Assembly (NCBI GenBank): GCA_030019105.1
Contig: JASEGY010000153.1
Coordinates: 1-7,767 of the forward strand
Direction of reading: 5' to 3'
Length of the DNA stretch: 7,767 nucleotides
Source of the DNA: a bacterium
GTDB lineage: Bacteria; UBA9089; JASEGY01
The notes beneath the pieces were generated by a model that saw only the letters and a program-made list of their open reading frames with translations, was not told the DNA's origin and made no database searches. The translations under genes were made by a program, and so were the position numbers. This document shows, piece by piece, positions 5,292 through 7,767 of the stretch. Every line of letters starts with the position of its first letter. Within the stretch, counting starts at the first letter, position 1.

Positions 5292-5915
5292 ATGGCATTT
5301 TTTCATAACGTCTGGCTTCTCATCAAGAACATGGGTTTCCTCTGGGAATTCTTTGCGCTTACAGGCTTTTACCTCCTTACAGGTACGTTGTTAGCCCTTT
5401 TAAAAATAATGGTTGGTGGCTCAGTCGGAGTTTCCACGCATAAAGTCAAGGCGGCGTGGCAACTCGTGGCCGGCACAAAAGCCGCCTGGGCATTTACTTT
5501 CATAGCCATGACTTTGGTGACCCTCGTGATTGCCATCTTCAATCCCGGAGAACCTTTGCTGATGAACTCCTCTGATTGGTATGCCGTGAAGAGGAAGGCT
5601 TCCTATTTTTTATGGGGAACGATACCCGAACTTCCTCCGCCAGCCCCCCCGAATCCATGGGGTTGGTTTTGGTGGAAGTCGTTCGTCTTCTATGTCTTCC
5701 TCACTGTGATTTTTGTTTTCCGCACCCTACCGGATATAGTTCGTACAGCTTGGCGTGCAGCGAATACCAAGCTTAGTGAATACCACGGTTCAGCACAACA
5801 AGGGCAATCGAAAGCGGCATCACCTGCCCTTCTTGCGCTTATCTACGCCGTAACCGTAGCTTTTATTGGTTCGTTCATAGCAGAGTTATGGGCGTACAGA
5901 AGGAGAAATCGATGA
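5292..5915 (+). CDS. Unrecognised four-pass membrane protein, possible integron cassette gene
   Basis: I recognise no family in this 207-residue product. Hydrophobic segments lie near 16-40, 64-83, 128-146 and 178-198. Between the second and third is a Pro/Trp-rich stretch (ELPPPAPPNPWGWFWW, 113-128), probably extracytoplasmic. The loop between segments 3 and 4 (147-177) is polar, and the C-terminus is basic (AYRRRNR). AAAGGAGG at 5277-5284 lies 7 nt before ATG 5292. The codons are visibly more GC-rich than those of the next gene. It sits directly after the candidate attC core and its stop overlaps a tiny downstream frame by ATGA. These points fit a cassette-borne gene of foreign origin, but the attC call is itself tentative. 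It could equally be an isolated accessory membrane protein. Confidence 0.75.
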   Translation: MAFFHNVWLLIKNMGFLWEFFALTGFYLLTGTLLALLKIMVGGSVGVSTHKVKAAWQLVAGTKAAWAFTFIAMTLVTLVIAIFNPGEPLLMNSSDWYAVKRKASYFLWGTIPELPPPAPPNPWGWFWWKSFVFYVFLTVIFVFRTLPDIVRTAWRAANTKLSEYHGSAQQGQSKAASPALLALIYAVTVAFIGSFIAELWAYRRRNR

Positions 5916-5977
5916 AGACAACACACAAGAGGTATTACTCGAATTGCGGGCTAAACCGCCACATGTTTGGCTGGTAA
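5912..5977 (+). CDS. Tiny 21-codon frame translationally coupled by ATGA
   Basis: ATG at 5912 overlaps the preceding stop (ATGA) and has AAGGAG (5900-5905) 6 nt upstream. The frame runs 21 codons (begins MKTTHKRYYS, ends HMFGW) to TAA at 5975-5977. The start signals are good but the peptide is short and unfamiliar. It may be the remains of a gene lost downstream, or chance. Confidence 0.25.
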   Translation: MKTTHKRYYSNCGLNRHMFGW

Positions 5978-6005
5978 CCGAAAACTCCGTGGGTGGTTTC
6001 CCGCA
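5945..6005. repeat. Imperfect inverted repeat between the two membrane genes
   Basis: The left arm 5945-5962 (TGCGGGCTAAACCGCCAC) pairs with 5989-6005 (GTGGGTGGTTTCCCGCA): six pairs, a CT bulge, then about eight more with one wobble. The 26-nt loop is unpaired. No T-run follows, so it is not an intrinsic terminator. It lacks a GTTRRRY core, so it is not a clear attC. Confidence 0.45.
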
Positions 6006-6040
6006 GCTCAGTTCTGTCATTAGGCAAGGAGGGTTTGAAT

Positions 6041-6439
6041 ATGAAAATATTTTTCATTCTATCCGTGACGTTATTCTATATTGGTATAGTACTTGTGTCA
6101 AAAAGATTCGCTCGGTTTATGGAAGTGTTCGTTATTGGTCCATTGCTTATAATAATTGGCTTCTACACGCCAAAGATAGGCTTAGATCTTATAAAAACAG
6201 AGCAATATTTTGGGTTTGGTCACTTTATACTTGCACCAATAATAGTGTTATTGGGATTTTCAATAGCATTCCTACCCACGGTCTCTAGAAAAGAGAAGAA
6301 ATTAATCCAAAACAGTGAAATGAGTATCGATGAACTTCTCATTAAAAAAGAAAGGTATTATGTGCTTTTACGTCTTCGAAAGAAGTTTCCAGCGTTGCAA
6401 ACCTTCTTTGAATTTTACTTCAAAAAGTGGGGGAAATAG
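6041..6439 (+). CDS. Unrecognised three-pass membrane protein
   Basis: The 132-residue product has no family I can name. Hydrophobic segments are near 2-19, 28-42 and 60-79, followed by a basic, probably cytoplasmic tail (80-132) rich in Lys, Arg and aromatic residues and ending FEFYFKKWGK. ATG 6041 is chosen over an in-frame start 48 bp earlier because AAGGAGGG (6026-6033) lies 7 nt before it. The gene is clearly more AT-rich than its upstream neighbour, so the two probably came from different sources. The stop codon (6437-6439) lies within a G-rich four-run motif, and mobile-element-like sequence follows at once, so the 3' end borders inserted DNA. Confidence 0.75.
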   Translation: MKIFFILSVTLFYIGIVLVSKRFARFMEVFVIGPLLIIIGFYTPKIGLDLIKTEQYFGFGHFILAPIIVLLGFSIAFLPTVSRKEKKLIQNSEMSIDELLIKKERYYVLLRLRKKFPALQTFFEFYFKKWGK

Positions 6440-6458
6440 GGGACGTGGGGAAAAGGGG
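6429..6458 (+). other. Perfect four-run G-quadruplex motif overlapping a stop codon
   Basis: There are four G-runs: GGGGG (6429-6433), GGGG (6439-6442), GGGG (6447-6450) and GGGG (6455-6458). The loops are AAATA, ACGT and AAAA. On the + strand and in the mRNA this should fold as a stable G-quadruplex at the end of the membrane gene. GGGGACG occurs at 6439-6445 and 6455-6461 and, as GGGACG, at 6515-6520, so the runs may be piled-up ends of the neighbouring element family. Confidence 0.6.
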
Positions 6459-6514
6459 ACGAGTTCATTTTTTGCCTAACACACATATTAAAGGCAATTT
6501 GTCAAAGCGTACGA

Positions 6515-6667
6515 GGGACGTAGTTAAAAAACGCAAAAAACAGAGAAGTCGATCAAGGAAAAATGGTGAATTTGAGGACGAAAATGATTGACAAGCAAGT
6601 CAGGGGGATGATAAGATAAGTAAAAGGGAAAGGGGGGCGGATTTTTTACGTTTTTTAACTACGTCCC
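6515..6667. mobile_element. 153-bp MITE-like element with 26-bp inverted ends
   Basis: The left end 6515-6540 (GGGACGTAGTTAAAAAACG, then CAAAAAA) and right end 6642-6667 are inverted repeats with one mismatch in 26 (6534 against 6648). No target duplication is obvious. The inside carries no gene. GGGGACG-plus-A/T-rich ends of this kind recur near IS200-like Y1 transposases in many genomes, which is recalled knowledge rather than something shown here. With the G-rich repeats at 6429-6475 and the 14-bp repeats at 6730-6766, it fills the 324-bp gap before pcm. Confidence 0.65.
6588..6617 (+). promoter_or_regulatory. Possible promoter inside the inverted-repeat element
   Basis: TTGACA (6588-6593), an 18-bp spacer and TAAGAT (6612-6617) form a full -35 box with a four-of-six -10 box. 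It faces pcm, about 150 bp away. The right inverted arm would lie in the transcript. It is plausible but weak. Confidence 0.2.
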
Positions 6668-6729
6668 CCATGTTCAACTAAAATATTTATCTTAAGAGCT
6701 ATAGCATTTCAAATTTAAAGACGGGCTAT

Positions 6730-6766
6730 TTTGCAATGCTAAATTTGCAATGCTAAATTTGCAATG
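6730..6766. repeat. 14-bp tandem repeat running into the pcm start codon
   Basis: TTTGCAATGCTAAA is present at 6730-6743 and 6744-6757, with a partial third unit TTTGCAATG (6758-6766) whose ATG is the pcm start. Each unit contains the same ATG, but only the last opens a long frame. No Shine-Dalgarno sequence precedes the start. Confidence 0.75.
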
Positions 6767-7492
6767 AACTTTCTTAGTCTATTTTTCCTATCATCATTTT
6801 TGTTTATCGGCTTAGCATGTCTTCCACCCGAAAAAAATAAGGGGGCGGAAATGGAAGAAACTTATGCCAAACTCAGGGAAGATATGGTTCGGGATCAGAT
6901 CGAAGCCAGGGGGGTGTCCAGCCCGGCGGTCCTGGCTGCCATGCAGAACGTTCCACGGCACGAATTTGTTCCTGAAGATTTAAAAAGGCTTGCCTATCGA
7001 GACAGTCCTTTGCCTATTGGAGAGGGGCAAACTATTTCCCAGCCTTACATTGTGGCCTTAATGACTGAGCTTCTGGAGCTTAAAAAAGGCGAAAAGGTTC
7101 TTGAGATTGGGACAGGTTCAGGTTATCAGGCCGCTGTTTTGGCTGAGATCACTGATCAGGTTTACACCATCGAGATTCTGGAACCGTTAGCGACTTCGGC
7201 TGAAAAATGTCTTGGCGGGTTAGGCTATAAAAACATAGCCGTCCAGTGTGGTGACGGCTATCAGGGATGGCCGGAGGCGGCTCCTTTTGATGCCGTTATT
7301 GTTACGGCTGCCCCGGATCATATCCCTCAACCACTGATTGATCAGTTAAAGATAGGCGGCCGGATGGTTATTCCGGTGGGAGACCTCTTGCAAGAACTTA
7401 TTCTAATCAGAAAGACCGAGGAAGGGGTTACTAAAAAGAATGTCATCCCGGTTCGCTTTGTTCCCATGACCGGCGAGGCAGAGGGGAAGTAA
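6764..7492 (+). CDS. pcm: Protein-L-isoaspartate O-methyltransferase with signal-like N-terminus
   Basis: The enzyme uses S-adenosylmethionine to methylate the free carboxyl of L-isoaspartyl residues in aged proteins, starting their repair. The 242-residue product has RHEFVPE (65-71), [17 protein letters not shown] (78-94) with the conserved Ser92 of the substrate site, SAM motif [14 protein letters not shown] (112-124), VYTIEI (133-138), and [17 protein letters not shown]...GGRMVIPVG (175-206). The first 19 residues ([10 protein letters not shown]... to GLAC) form a hydrophobic signal. C19 could be a lipid site, but G-L-A-C is a poor lipobox. Secreted PCMs exist in several phyla. Alternatively, ATG 6851 (Met30), after AAGGGGG, would give a 213-residue cytosolic enzyme of the usual length, while the 6764 start has no Shine-Dalgarno. 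Five bases separate it from the ATPase gene downstream. Confidence 0.92.
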   Translation: MNFLSLFFLSSFLFIGLACLPPEKNKGAEMEETYAKLREDMVRDQIEARGVSSPAVLAAMQNVPRHEFVPEDLKRLAYRDSPLPIGEGQTISQPYIVALMTELLELKKGEKVLEIGTGSGYQAAVLAEITDQVYTIEILEPLATSAEKCLGGLGYKNIAVQCGDGYQGWPEAAPFDAVIVTAAPDHIPQPLIDQLKIGGRMVIPVGDLLQELILIRKTEEGVTKKNVIPVRFVPMTGEAEGK

Positions 7493-7497
7493 GATAG

Positions 7498-7767
7498 ATG
7501 AATGCTCAAACACTTAAAGATGCATTTTTGGCGACTAATCCTGTTGAGCCGCTTTCCGGAGATGACAGCCGGTATGTAAATTGTGATAAGGTTCGTGGAG
7601 AGAAGGTAACTACCAAGCTTAAGAAATCGCTCCAATGGTCCAAAGGGACAGGCCCTCTCCATCTGGTATTTACCGGTCATCAAGGCTGTGGTAAATCTAC
7701 GGAACTACACCGTCTTATAACGTGGATTTCGACAGGGCGCTATCGGTTTTGTCTATTTTTTAAGCTT
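7498..7767 (+). CDS. P-loop ATPase, N-terminal part (cut by window end)
   Basis: Ninety codons are present and the frame is open at the window edge. The Walker A motif is GHQGCGKST (60-68) within LVFTGHQGCGKSTELHRL. It follows an N-terminal stretch with PLSGDDSRYVNCDKVRGE (18-35). This arrangement (an SGDD..Y segment, then G-H-x-G-C-G-K-S-T-E-L) recalls uncharacterised AAA-like ATPases scattered in cyanobacteria, planctomycetes and other bacteria, generally 400 residues or more. Walker B and everything after it lie outside the window, so neither the subfamily nor a partner domain can be stated. ATG 7498 begins 5 bp after the pcm stop, with GAGGGG 11 nt upstream, implying co-transcription with pcm. 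Confidence 0.75.
   Translation, partial: MNAQTLKDAFLATNPVEPLSGDDSRYVNCDKVRGEKVTTKLKKSLQWSKGTGPLHLVFTGHQGCGKSTELHRLITWISTGRYRFCLFFKL

Noticed and set aside
5185..5394. Plus-strand frame across the candidate attC
   Set aside because: It overlaps the better-supported start at 5292 and begins inside the structured site.
5944..6288. Plus-strand 114-codon frame overlapping the 132-residue membrane protein
   Set aside because: The competing frame has a strong ribosome binding site and clean membrane segments.
6474..6540. GCCTAAC at 6474-6480 as the left core of another attC
   Set aside because: No GTTRRRY core at a suitable distance; the only nearby GTTAAAA belongs to the inverted-repeat element.
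7342..7683. Minus-strand frame opposite pcm and the ATPase
   Set aside because: It is antisense to recognised motifs, including the Walker A region.

Overview
The window looks like an accessory region of an uncultivated, probably Gram-negative bacterium. That rests on a mixed-GC, rather AT-rich chromosome, sigma70-type promoters, strong Shine-Dalgarno sites, a secreted-type PCM, and several families of short palindromic and MITE-like repeats of the kind crowded into genomes of candidate phyla, Desulfobacterota and planctomycete relatives. Sequence alone does not place it below that level.

Layout. 1-270: a 180-bp MITE-like element with a 7-bp target duplication, ending 29 bp before the first gene. 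271-1272 (+): an LPG_synthase_TM/UPF0104 family membrane protein with a TTG start. 1273-1885: 600 bp of stacked repeats between two converging genes. They comprise two copies of a three-way-junction palindrome, a third palindrome with the same fold but different sequence, an outer nested inverted repeat, a 150-bp MITE with a 9-bp target duplication, and a double palindrome 8 bp past the fba stop. 1886-3589 (-): a transcription unit with a consensus promoter (TTGACA-17-TACAAT). It holds a small membrane/coiled-coil protein with 11-residue repeats, a frameshifted tandem copy of that gene, then class II fructose-bisphosphate aldolase. 3646-4943 (-): an AlbA_2/ATP-binding (Schlafen-type) regulator-like gene with its own consensus promoter and a one-base frameshift near the 3' end. 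4944-5291: hairpins and a candidate integron attC site ending in a perfect GTTAGGC core. 5292-6439 (+): two unrecognised multi-pass membrane proteins with good ribosome binding sites and different base composition, which look like a gene cassette and a neighbour. 6429-6763: a perfect four-run G-quadruplex motif overlapping a stop codon, a 153-bp inverted-repeat element, and a 14-bp tandem repeat. 6764-7492 (+): L-isoaspartyl protein methyltransferase with a signal-like N-terminus. 7498-7767 (+, cut by the window edge): a P-loop ATPase starting 5 bp after it.

The genes do not form one pathway. Only fba and pcm are housekeeping genes, and the rest is membrane, regulatory or unknown. The most distinctive points are the duplicated hendecad-repeat membrane gene forming the leader of the fba transcript, two unrelated repeat families that share a three-way-junction fold, the candidate attC with an adjoining orphan membrane gene, and single-base frameshifts in two neighbouring genes. 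Nothing here amounts to a complete, clearly new multi-gene system.
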